From: CAZADH01 sp964483805
GTDB taxonomy: Bacteria > Muiribacteriota > Ozemobacteria > Ozemobacterales > Ozemobacteraceae
Direction of reading: 5' to 3'
Assembly: GCA_964483805.1 (NCBI GenBank)
Contig: CAZADH010000003.1
Location: 1 to 64,000 of the forward strand
Length of the DNA: 64,000 nt
In this document: positions 17,301 through 24,819 of the stretch, piece by piece
How the letters are laid out: each line of letters opens with the position of its first letter
Position numbering within the stretch: position 1 is the stretch's first letter
Notes under the pieces: model-generated
What the model saw: the letters and a program-made list of their open reading frames with translations, nothing else
Told to the model about the DNA's origin: nothing
Database searches by the model: none
Position numbers and translations under genes: made by a program

Positions 17301-17873
17301 GACACCATCAGTCTGCCACAAACTGAGCAGGCTTTCGACGGCGGCCGAACTGGCTCTATCAACTCGGGAAATGAGCGGAAACAACTGGCCACAGGCACCC
17401 ATGCGAACCTTTGCGAACAAAACCGGGTTGGCAACGACATCGGCAATGCCATGAAAATCTGATTGGCCTGCAATTTGCCCACCCTCGACACGGATGGAGG
17501 CGATTGTCGGCAGTGCCAAGATCTGGAACGTGGCCTCGACAACACCATTCGTGACCGAGACCGTTTGCGAAGCCACGATTGTCGGTGTGGCCATGTTGCC
17601 CGGTTGAACAGACGTGATTACAAAGGTCACGGTCGGGTTTGTCGTGGTCGTCGCAACCTGAAGGGACGCTCGCCCATTGTATGAATCAACCTTGAGAGAA
17701 AACCTCAACGCCGCATGCCCAACGTTAACAGGACTCGTTACCAAACCCTGGATTTGACCGGGAGAATCCGAAAAAGATACCCCAGTGGACTCCTGGGGCA
17801 AACACCCCGCCAGCACGAGCACAAAGACAATACATACGCCCACGAGGGCGATCGTGAGGATCCTCTGTTTCAT
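14395..17873 (-). pseudogene. Multidomain lipoprotein (cysteine peptidase-like, LamG, FGE-sulfatase), broken by a frameshift
   Basis: Starts at ATG 17873 with a lipobox (VLVLAGC, Cys24). Residues about 55-155 are a beta-rich module also present in the lipoprotein at 24820. Residues about 365-545 look like a papain-fold cysteine peptidase: Cys386 in GGICTGMTLG, His486 in GHGHALLVY, Asp502 in WFYDPNYPG. A LamG-like domain begins at GLVAHYPLDGNANDASG, but the frame shifts by one base near 15623-15632: adding one base after CTGCC restores LPxIINGFTAGTISMWF and continues the domain. The downstream frame ends with a formylglycine-generating-enzyme-type sulfatase domain (MAFVQIPASTFTMGSP, then YDMAGNVWEWCWD, VYRGGSIDN, TGFRVV). 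A sequencing error would give one intact protein of about 1,160 residues; otherwise it is a recent pseudogene. Confidence 0.8.
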
Positions 17874-17895
17874 GGTCGGTCTCCGGGTTGAGTGA

Positions 17896-17912
17896 AGTTA
17901 CCGGGGGTAACT
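17896..17912. promoter_or_regulatory. GTTACC palindrome upstream of the lipoprotein gene
   Basis: Perfect AGTTACC-GGG-GGTAACT (7+3+7), 22 bases upstream of the ATG at 17873, between promoter and start. It uses the same core as the structured loci, suggesting one DNA-binding protein recognises all of them. Confidence 0.55.
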
Positions 17913-18088
17913 AATGGGGTTCTGGCACCACGATATCATAAGACGGCGGCGGGGTGCTCGGACCACCGAGACAGATTCGCCGACAGGGGATTGTATGCAC
18001 ATGCATACTGCCACTCGGGACATTATTCCCACGGAATACCACGTCACCAGGGCGCCAACGTCAGCGCCAGTCACCTGGGGTTGCCTCC

Positions 18089-18315
18089 GGTTACCTGGTG
18101 AATCTACAAACAGGTAACCGTCATTGACCCCATTGGGGGACCTATGAACAGACGGAACGCAACAACCATAAGAAGATAGATTACCTGGGTTACCTATTTC
18201 TTTCATACATACCCTATACGTATGGGCGCTCTCTCCGCCCCCCCCCCCGACCACGTGCGACATAATACGTATAGGTGGGTGTGTGCCTGCCGAAAACAGG
18301 TAATCCAGGTAATCC
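18089..18315. other. Structured noncoding locus 2, GTTACC repeats
   Basis: Second copy of the 14002 layout, in the 540-base gap 17874-18415. The small hairpin is GGTTACCTG (18089-18097) / CAGGTAACC (18111-18119). The large hairpin has arms 18179-18199 (GATTACCTGGGTTACC core) and 18294-18315 (CAGGTAATCCAGGTAATCC). Inside the large loop a second stem is possible between CCTATACGTAT (18209 area) and ATACGTATAGG (18265 area), separated by a run of C. The gap also contains the palindrome GTATGCA-CA-TGCATAC (17993-18008). No coding frame is supported. Confidence 0.8.
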
Positions 18316-18415
18316 GGAGCAGGCAGGGTGGTGCCTGATGGCTTCGGTAGCAGATCCACAAACATTACCGATTGCCGGCGAGAGATGGGTAATCAACGGA
18401 GAATCGTGCTTTGCC

Positions 18416-19030
18416 TTACTTCAGGAACGGCAGCATGAGCCGGCGCACGTCGGCGACGACGGCGGCATCGATGGACTGCAGTTCCTGGATGATTCTCGGC
18501 CAATTAGTTGGATACAGGAAGCGAGTGTGAACAACCTTGATGTCGAGAGAACGAATCCTATCCATTAAGCGGTTTTCGCCCTCAGCAAGTTCCTTCTTGT
18601 AACCACTGCCGATGATGACAACACCAACCCGGGTCTTCACAAATGGATGGGCGGCCAACGCGTCAACATGGGCCCGGATCTTCTCCGGAATGCTCGACCG
18701 TATCTCGTCTTTGTCTTGTCGTTCCATGCGGAGCGGTATCGGAGAGATGTCTGCAAAGGCAATCGGGCTACGCTCGTTGCCAGGGCCGTTGCCAAGTAAC
18801 CGAGCCTTCAACTCTCGGGTAGACAACTTGGGATCAAGCAGTTCGCCGATCAACTTGTGCGCTGTGTTCCAGAACCCGCACCTTGGTGTGCCTTTAAGAT
18901 CGTAGGGGCCAATGTCCGGGCCGCCTTCGCCCAAGAAATTCGCTTCTCTCCCCACCACGAGAATCATGTTTTTGAAACCTGGCACCAGTTGGCCGTCGCC
19001 CAGAACCGAGATCATTGGATGTTTGCTCAT
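18416..19030 (-). CDS. Unknown protein with a UDG-like Rossmann layout
   Basis: 204 residues, GGAGGG upstream of ATG 19030. The order of motifs ILVVGREANFLGEGGPDIGP, then GFWNTAHKLIGE, SPIAFADISPIPLR, VGVVIIGSGYKKEL and HTRFLYPTNWP loosely follows the uracil-DNA-glycosylase superfamily (N-terminal VG motif, central strand with GSG, C-terminal His motif), but the catalytic signature is not convincing. Last gene of a minus-strand run that starts with the sigma-54 activator at 21017. Structured locus 2 lies immediately downstream. Confidence 0.6.
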   Translation of the reverse strand: MSKHPMISVLGDGQLVPGFKNMILVVGREANFLGEGGPDIGPYDLKGTPRCGFWNTAHKLIGELLDPKLSTRELKARLLGNGPGNERSPIAFADISPIPLRMERQDKDEIRSSIPEKIRAHVDALAAHPFVKTRVGVVIIGSGYKKELAEGENRLMDRIRSLDIKVVHTRFLYPTNWPRIIQELQSIDAAVVADVRRLMLPFLK

Positions 19031-19102
19031 CCGACCCTCCTCTCCTATGTTGAAGGTGCCAACGAAATTCGCACATGGCGATCCGTCGCGCAGAACAAGG
19101 GT

Positions 19103-19345
19103 TCACTCCAGCGCCACTTTGATGACAACCCGCCGTTCACCTGGAAGAATCTCGATCTTCTCGATCTTTCCAGGCCACTCGTCAAAGGTCATCCGCTCAA
19201 CGAATCGGCCGCTGTCAGCGTCGATGAGGCGCAACAGATCGTTCGCAGAGGCACGCCGCGCAGGAACAGATGACCCCTTCCGGTTGGTCTTCACAACAAC
19301 CTCGTAATCCCCCTCGTTTCCGAACACGAAATGATACTCAGGCAT
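19103..19345 (-). CDS. Small protein of unknown function
   Basis: 80 residues from ATG 19345, with GGAGGGCC upstream; the frame is open further upstream but would run into the activator gene. A mixed alpha/beta pattern (MPEYHFVFGNEGDYEVVVKT; ANDLLRLIDADSGRFVERMT; GERRVVIKVAL). No family recognised. It lies 40 bases after the activator gene and 72 before the 19030 gene, all in the same direction. Confidence 0.6.
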   Translation of the reverse strand: MPEYHFVFGNEGDYEVVVKTNRKGSSVPARRASANDLLRLIDADSGRFVERMTFDEWPGKIEKIEILPGERRVVIKVALE

Positions 19346-19385
19346 GATGGCCCTCCGTTCAGTCATACTTTGGGCGTTGATCGGC

Positions 19386-21017
19386 CTACTCGTTCGCCAA
19401 ACGTTTTCGCAAGGTGTTCTCCGCCACATCCAGTGTCTTTGCAAGCGTCTTGATCGGAACATGACTCCACCGCTTCCGGACAGCACCTACATACTTTCGC
19501 ATGACGGCATCACACGTGGCAGGTTCCGGCAAGGTCGCAACAAGTTGGTTGATCGCCTCATCCACCGTGCCCGACGGACAGTTCGTTGCAAGCGCAGTGC
19601 CGGCCCGTGGCTCTGACCGGCCTGAAGCCCCTTGTCGGGACGGATCCGTTCCGCAGGAAGTGCGTTTGGCGTCCTGCATTCGTTCACGAAGCTCATCGAT
19701 GACGTCTCTGCTCTTGCCCAATTGCAGGTGGACCTTCACAACCGACACAAGTTCACGAAAGTTGCCGGGCCACGAGTAGCCCTTGAGAACATCGAGATTC
19801 CGAGTGAAGAAGCTCAATGCCTCATCGACGGTGATATGGCGTTGTCCCTCGCGGATGTATTTACGAAACACTACATGTCTTATGACACGAATGATGTCAT
19901 CGGGCACATCGCGCAGGGCCGGGGTGCGGATTACGACGTCGGCGATTCGAAAATAGAGATCGCGACGAAGCGTACCGTCGTGCAGCATATTCTGCATGCG
20001 AGGCTGGCCAGCAGCGATGATGCGAACATCCGCTTGCTTCTCATCAGTCCCACCCACCTGGCGGTATCTGCGTGTTTGCAGAAAACGCAGCAAATCCGCC
20101 TGCACGGCTGGGGGCATGTCCGGCAACTCGTCGAGGAACAGCGTTCCACCGTTCGCCTCGCCGATTAACCCTTTGGTTGTGGAGTGCGCCCCGGTAAATG
20201 CACCCTGCACATGCCCGAACAGCTCGGATCGCAGGATCTGCTCCTGTAGACCAGCACAGTTGATCGCAACGAACTTCTTGCCGCGACGCCGACTGAAGTC
20301 GTGCAGAAAGAACGCCGCGGCTTCCTTGCCCGTACCCGTTTCCCCGATCAACATCACCGACAGGTCGCTTGACGCTACTGAAGCGACTTCGCTCTTGAGG
20401 CGGTTGATGGCCGGAGTGCAGCCTGCAAGGAATGGCAGGCCCGCCTCATGATAGTGTGCCACCGCCTGTTGGAGCGTAGGGCCGATCTGTTTCTGAAACT
20501 GATCGCTTCCCGCCAAACGCCTTACTGTCTCAACTGCATCACGCATCAGCGACGGAGATTCAAACTGCATTAGACATCGATCAGCCAGGTAGTTGAGGAT
20601 CATGAACAAGGCCTCTTGATTACTGGCGAATGCCTTGCACACAGGCGTCCACGCGGAACCTGGTCTGAATAGCCTTTCCCCGGCGGTGACCAGATCCGGA
20701 GCAATGGAATTGCGCACACCAATCCCCTTGAAAAACGAGGCGTTCAGCCTGCCATACTTGTCCGACCCAACCCACGTGACATCCGCCTTCCTTGCCAGGT
20801 TCTTCAATAGACGCCGTGACTCGTCGATCCGGCGCACATCTTTCAGAAAAATCACGATCTCGCGAGCAGGCGGTTTCTTGCACCACTCAGGCAGAACCTC
20901 CAAGATTGCTTTGCTGCCGACGTTCACGATCTTGTCGGTCGGAACGTAAACCATCGCAGCGGCGATTAGCCCCTCTGCGTCAGGACTGATTGCGAGTATC
21001 CGATCGCGTGGTGCCAT
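19386..21017 (-). CDS. Sigma-54-dependent activator with degenerate DHH-like N-terminal domain
   Basis: 543 residues from ATG 21017 (AGGAG 7 bases upstream; the 21047 start would lie inside an inverted repeat). The AAA+ domain is complete: Walker A GETGTGKE (about 225-232), the sigma-54-contacting GAFTGA (about 272-277), Walker B GGTLFLDELPDMPP, and R-finger region LRRDLYFRIADV. The C-terminus (TLAKTLDVAENTLRKRL) is a Fis-like HTH. Residues 1-130 are not a receiver, GAF or PAS domain. The order ISPDAEGLIAAAMVYV, EIVIFLKDVRRIDES, ADVTWVGSDKYGR follows DHH phosphoesterases but lacks the catalytic Asp/His residues, suggesting a ligand-sensing relic. This is comparable in logic to RtcR, whose sensor is instead a CARF domain. 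It probably controls its own neighbourhood. Confidence 0.85.
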   Translation of the reverse strand: MAPRDRILAISPDAEGLIAAAMVYVPTDKIVNVGSKAILEVLPEWCKKPPAREIVIFLKDVRRIDESRRLLKNLARKADVTWVGSDKYGRLNASFFKGIGVRNSIAPDLVTAGERLFRPGSAWTPVCKAFASNQEALFMILNYLADRCLMQFESPSLMRDAVETVRRLAGSDQFQKQIGPTLQQAVAHYHEAGLPFLAGCTPAINRLKSEVASVASSDLSVMLIGETGTGKEAAAFFLHDFSRRRGKKFVAINCAGLQEQILRSELFGHVQGAFTGAHSTTKGLIGEANGGTLFLDELPDMPPAVQADLLRFLQTRRYRQVGGTDEKQADVRIIAAGQPRMQNMLHDGTLRRDLYFRIADVVIRTPALRDVPDDIIRVIRHVVFRKYIREGQRHITVDEALSFFTRNLDVLKGYSWPGNFRELVSVVKVHLQLGKSRDVIDELRERMQDAKRTSCGTDPSRQGASGRSEPRAGTALATNCPSGTVDEAINQLVATLPEPATCDAVMRKYVGAVRKRWSHVPIKTLAKTLDVAENTLRKRLANE

Positions 21018-21037
21018 TGAGATGCTCCTGGTCAAGA

Positions 21038-21057
21038 GTGTTATCACAGAATAACAC
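21038..21057. promoter_or_regulatory. Inverted repeat upstream of the sigma-54 activator
   Basis: Perfect GTGTTAT-CACAGA-ATAACAC (7+6+7), 21 bases upstream of ATG 21017. Candidate operator for autoregulation. Confidence 0.5.
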
Positions 21058-21219
21058 CACGGTTGCCGAGAGCATATTTTGATGTGTTGCCGCAGTTTCT
21101 GCCCACCCTGTCATAGTCTAGGAGTTCGTCCCCGAAAACCTCCGCGACTGAAGGTTCAGTCGCAGAAGGCCCATTTGTTCACATGCGGTGACATCCAGCT
21201 CGGTGAACGAGCGACCGAC

Positions 21220-22782
21220 TTAGCTTTGGCGAAGGGCCGACAAACCCGCCAAGAGTCTTCTTCCTGCCACAACCGCCGAAGGGTGGGCGCGCGTCGCACA
21301 CGGAAGACCGACTAATTCTGCGGTCGCCCGCTGCCATTCGGACAGTGTCTCTGACGCAGCGCTACCGCACCCGGACCGAACGGCCTGAGCCGCCTTCTTC
21401 TCGCCCTCAGGCTCTTCCGTATTACTCTCTGCAACCCCTTGGATTACGGCTCTCGGAAGCCCCAGCACGCGCCCTGTGAGGACCAGAGCCGACGATCTGC
21501 TCCGCCTCAGGATCAGGCCGGCACGAACGGCATACTCCCCACCGATCGCACTGATAATCCGATCGACGAGTTCATCCCGCCTGCTGGCGTCCACGTCGAG
21601 ATCCAAGGATGGGACCACAAGCCGTTTGCGGTCAAGAAACGTGCCGGTCCCAGGGCCTCGACCAGCGGAACAGTCCGCAGTCAGCCCGAGGACGAAACCA
21701 ACCAGGCATGATCCCGCCGATCGGTGAGGAGGGAGCACCGCGATATCCATTGCTTTAGCGACGTCCAAAATCTTCGCACCAAGAATGAAATACTCTGTAA
21801 GGCCGAGGTCGTCGATGGCACGCAGTTCGGTTTCGAGCAGGCGAAGGTGCGTGTGGCCAAGGCCGCGCAGACTCAGACCAGCACGGCAACGCTCGGCCAA
21901 CTCGCTGAGTAGGTCGTTGTCAAAGCGCAGCTTGGGTAGCGTGAGCGTTCCCAGATCGAGGTCGACAGAGCACAGATCTGCAACGCGTCGTGAGTTGGCC
22001 AATGCTTCCGGGATGTCGCAGAATGTTGCAGCCATTTCCTTGCCAGACTTCAACCAGAACTCATCGGTGGGGAAGTGAACTCGGGTGGGGTCGTCGATGG
22101 TCGCTCCTGTCACGCCTGCCAGCAAGATTTCGTGGGCGCGGGCATGCTCCCTTGTCACATAGTGCACGTCGTTGGTGGCCACGACGCCGACCCGGAGGCG
22201 CCTGGCGAGCCCTAGGAGTTGCGGCATCAGACCTCGTTGCTCAGGAATACCATGGTTCTGGAGCTCGATAAAGAATCGGTCGCGCCCGAACAGGCGGGTC
22301 CATTTTTCGAGCGCAACCTCAGCATCTTTCTGCATTCCTCGCAGGAGAAGACCTGGAATCTCTCCCCACAAACATGCGCTAAGCCCAACCAATCCGCGAC
22401 AATGTTGCGCCAGGAACTCGAACTCGACATGCGGTCTCGACAAGGAACCGCGATGGGCCCGGGTCACCAGCGCAATCAGGTTTTGGTAACCAGTCGAATT
22501 CTCGGCCAGCAATACAATGTGTGTCACGCTGATCGGGGGGCACGCCTCACTCCGTTCGCTGCCAACCGTCAGCTCAATGCCATGAATCGGTTTGATTCCG
22601 CGTTTCTTGGAGGCAACGTGGAAAGCCACCGACCCTTGGAGCGTGTCATGGTCGGTCAGAGCCAGAGCGGACATTCCCATTGATGCGGCCGCATCGGCAA
22701 GTTGGCCGACTCTTGCGGTGCTGTCGCCCATGCTGTGCTCGCTGTGAACGTGAAGGTGGACGAAATCGTTACTCGTTCGCAT
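21220..22782 (-). CDS. PHP domain plus truncated DNA polymerase III alpha (DnaE) N-terminal half
   Basis: 520 residues from ATG 22782 (GGAGGG upstream). Residues 1-290 are a DnaE-type PHP domain with the metal ligands present: VHLHVHSEHS, ALTDHDT, HGIELTV, IELQNHG, VATNDVHYVTREHA. Residues about 330-470 match the start of the DnaE palm: PPHRSAGSCLVGFVLGLT, then VPSLDLDVD with the first two catalytic aspartates (about 394 and 396). The C-terminus (LVGLPCATRAHPSAVVAGRR) corresponds to the DnaE segment just before the third catalytic Asp, and there it stops; no continuation is found in any frame downstream. It therefore cannot be a polymerase by itself, though the PHP nuclease centre could work. 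It lies 170 bases upstream of the activator gene in the same direction. Confidence 0.9.
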   Translation of the reverse strand: MRTSNDFVHLHVHSEHSMGDSTARVGQLADAAASMGMSALALTDHDTLQGSVAFHVASKKRGIKPIHGIELTVGSERSEACPPISVTHIVLLAENSTGYQNLIALVTRAHRGSLSRPHVEFEFLAQHCRGLVGLSACLWGEIPGLLLRGMQKDAEVALEKWTRLFGRDRFFIELQNHGIPEQRGLMPQLLGLARRLRVGVVATNDVHYVTREHARAHEILLAGVTGATIDDPTRVHFPTDEFWLKSGKEMAATFCDIPEALANSRRVADLCSVDLDLGTLTLPKLRFDNDLLSELAERCRAGLSLRGLGHTHLRLLETELRAIDDLGLTEYFILGAKILDVAKAMDIAVLPPHRSAGSCLVGFVLGLTADCSAGRGPGTGTFLDRKRLVVPSLDLDVDASRRDELVDRIISAIGGEYAVRAGLILRRSRSSALVLTGRVLGLPRAVIQGVAESNTEEPEGEKKAAQAVRSGCGSAASETLSEWQRATAELVGLPCATRAHPSAVVAGRRLLAGLSALRQS

Positions 22783-22963
22783 GGTCCCTCCGTTGCGTTC
22801 TCTCGTCGTCACCACCCAGCCAAGCAACTTTCGGGCCACGCAAGATCTTCAACTGGAATTCAGCGAATCGCTGCACTTCGCCGGCCTTGAGCGGCGACAG
22901 GTAGGTGCGCGGCGCGTCGCTGGCGAGAGCAATCGGCGTGATGTGCGCCGCTATCCGGTCCAA
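22769..22963 (-). CDS. Possible small protein upstream of the PHP gene
   Basis: 64 residues from a TTG start (an in-frame TAG lies two codons upstream), overlapping the PHP gene by 14 bases. The middle (LSPLKAGEVQRFAEFQLKIL) looks protein-like, but there is no good ribosome site. It may be the tail of a longer gene that lost its 5' end. Confidence 0.3.
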   Translation of the reverse strand: MDRIAAHITPIALASDAPRTYLSPLKAGEVQRFAEFQLKILRGPKVAWLGGDDERTQRRDHANE

Positions 22964-23043
22964 TGCCTAGATGCCCCGCCTTGCTGCAACAGAGCCGCAT
23001 AGTCATCGGCAACCGTGCAGCAGGTTTGGGCCACTACTTGACC

Positions 23044-24057
23044 CTACTCAAGATCTTCTGCCGGTTGAGGAACAAACACCTTCTTCAGAGGAATGATGCT
23101 CTTATACGCTGAATCCATCTTGTCATAGTATCTGAGCACCAGGTCGACCAGTTCCTGCCCGTCAACCAAGCGCAGGTTGCTCTTGCTTCTGGCAAAAGCT
23201 CTTGCCTGGCTGCTGAACGTGCTGAGCGAAACGAGCAGGCCATACTCTGTTGAGGCGACTTTGCCGTACAACGCGGAAACGGCTGGATCCCCAATCGTTC
23301 CGTCATTGCTCTTAACCTGCACCTTCACAATTGGCGGAACAAAGCCAAGTTCGTCCGTGTGTGCGATGATGTCAACGCCACCATCTGGTCCTTCGGGAGA
23401 AACCCTCGTGTGGTAGCCCATTAACCCGAGAATGTGGGCGACAAACTCAGAGAATGGATGCCCCTTCAGCTCCTGAGAGAGTTGTTTCAGAATGAAATCA
23501 CGCGTCGTTTCCTCGATCTCTGCCGCCACTGGCGCAATCGTCTCGTCAACGTCAGGATCCACGATGTCTGGTTTTTCCTTGGAGTCCATGCGCTTGTAAA
23601 TCTCGTCTGCATAGTTTCTTATCTGAAAAAACGACATCGCCGAACCCATCTCAAAAAGGGCCCCTTGAGAAAACGCAGTCCTCGGGATCGCCCTCAACCA
23701 CTGGACTTTCCTTCGATTTGGATATCTTGGAACCAACTCAGTCGAAAACTCGTAGCCACCAACGACCTTTGCAACGTTGACCGTCCGATCATGCCTTCTG
23801 GGATAGATAACCAAGTCTCCCACCTTCATTTCATGAACAAAGCGATAGAGTTGGCCCGCGTAGTTTGCTATCGCCCCTTTTTTGACAGCCGCGTATGCTT
23901 TTTTGATGGCCTCTTTGAATGCGTCCCTGGACTTGCCAATTGAGGAGAGGTCCCCGAGCTCAGCCCAGCCCAAAGCGACACAGGGCTTTGTCATGAACAA
24001 GCCGTCGGCGTCACCCACACGTCCGCCATGGATCCCCCACACAGTTTGTGTTGTCAT
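23044..24057 (-). CDS. Mrr-type (type IV-like) restriction endonuclease with EVE/PUA-like N-terminus
   Basis: 337 residues from ATG 24057. The C-terminal third is a Mrr_cat PD-(D/E)XK nuclease: FSEFVAHILGLMGYHTRVS, catalytic Asp in GPDGGVDIIAHTDELG, then VKVQVKS (QxK motif). The N-terminal 130 residues (WGIHGGRVGDADGLF; KPCVALGWAELGDLS; MKVGDLVIYPRRHDRTVNVA) resemble EVE/PUA-fold modules, which in other restriction enzymes bind modified bases. It probably attacks foreign DNA with modified bases; no methyltransferase gene accompanies it, as expected for type IV systems. Divergent from the nuclease gene at 24363. Confidence 0.88.
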   Translation of the reverse strand: MTTQTVWGIHGGRVGDADGLFMTKPCVALGWAELGDLSSIGKSRDAFKEAIKKAYAAVKKGAIANYAGQLYRFVHEMKVGDLVIYPRRHDRTVNVAKVVGGYEFSTELVPRYPNRRKVQWLRAIPRTAFSQGALFEMGSAMSFFQIRNYADEIYKRMDSKEKPDIVDPDVDETIAPVAAEIEETTRDFILKQLSQELKGHPFSEFVAHILGLMGYHTRVSPEGPDGGVDIIAHTDELGFVPPIVKVQVKSNDGTIGDPAVSALYGKVASTEYGLLVSLSTFSSQARAFARSKSNLRLVDGQELVDLVLRYYDKMDSAYKSIIPLKKVFVPQPAEDLE

Positions 24058-24107
24058 TTCACAGTTGTCCTTTGCATGATTGCAGGCCATCATACGAGAT
24101 ACATACG

Positions 24108-24121
24108 TCGATGGCCATCGA
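24108..24121. promoter_or_regulatory. 14 bp palindrome between divergent nuclease genes
   Basis: TCGATGGCCATCGA, perfect. It lies in the 305-base gap between the Mrr gene and the 24363 gene; the rest of that gap shows no gene. Possible operator. Confidence 0.35.
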
Positions 24122-24362
24122 TACGCATCCCATTGGCCCCATGCAATCGTCGGAATTCACCTGTTTCGAGAACACAGGGGCATTTGACGTGGCGCTGGAC
24201 GCTTTCACCATCCGATGGGCACATCGAATGTTGCTCGTTGGCAGATCATAAATTGATGTTGCGTCGTCACTCGCTCCATGAGGCGAATGCACGTGCATGT
24301 GCGGATGGAAACCGCGTTTTCATTCGTGATACCATCGAACTAGACGAAGGAGAGGACGCCAG

Positions 24363-24788
24363 ATGAGCTTGAATGCAGCCCCGGCCAAACACCGCACCCA
24401 GATCACCGGCAACGTCGGCTTGTACTACGTCTGCTACAAGCTTTCACGGATGGGCTGGAACGTTCTGCCCACCTCAAGGAACGCCAGGGGCATCGATATC
24501 ATTGCCTACAGCCAGGACGCCTCGCGTTACGTGGCGATCCAGGTAAAAGCGTTGAGGAAACGGAATCCGGTGCCGCTGGGCAAAGACCTCGACAAGATCA
24601 TGGGCGACTTCTGGGTGATCGTGAACAACCTGGCCGGCGAACCTGCTGCGTTCATCCTGAGGCCCAAAGAGGTAAGGAAGCGTGTCCATGAAGGTGTGAA
24701 GAACGGAGTGAGGAGTTACTGGCTTCAGCCAAAGCAATATGATGTAGGTCAATTCCGTGAGGCCTGGCATAGGATTGGGCCGGGATAA
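24363..24788 (+). CDS. PD-(D/E)XK nuclease-like protein
   Basis: 141 residues, GGAGAGG upstream of ATG 24363. The pattern ITGNVGLYYVCYKLSRMGWN, then ARGIDIIAYSQDASRYVAIQ, then VKALRKRNP gives the fold's acidic residue (GIDI) and QVK triad. This is the Holliday-junction-resolvase/restriction-like arrangement seen in small single-domain nucleases (DUF4365-like). Whether it cuts DNA alone is unknown. It is followed by the 24820 lipoprotein gene in the same direction. Confidence 0.75.
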   Translation: MSLNAAPAKHRTQITGNVGLYYVCYKLSRMGWNVLPTSRNARGIDIIAYSQDASRYVAIQVKALRKRNPVPLGKDLDKIMGDFWVIVNNLAGEPAAFILRPKEVRKRVHEGVKNGVRSYWLQPKQYDVGQFREAWHRIGPG

Positions 24789-24819
24789 TTGTGACCGAGA
24801 ACCAAGGCGGAGGATCGAC

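Noticed and set aside
18416..19030. Uracil-DNA glycosylase
   Set aside because: Only the order of motifs agrees; the catalytic residues are not identifiable, so I kept it as unknown with a note.
21220..22782. Complete DNA polymerase III alpha subunit
   Set aside because: The frame stops before the third catalytic aspartate and no continuation exists in the downstream frames.
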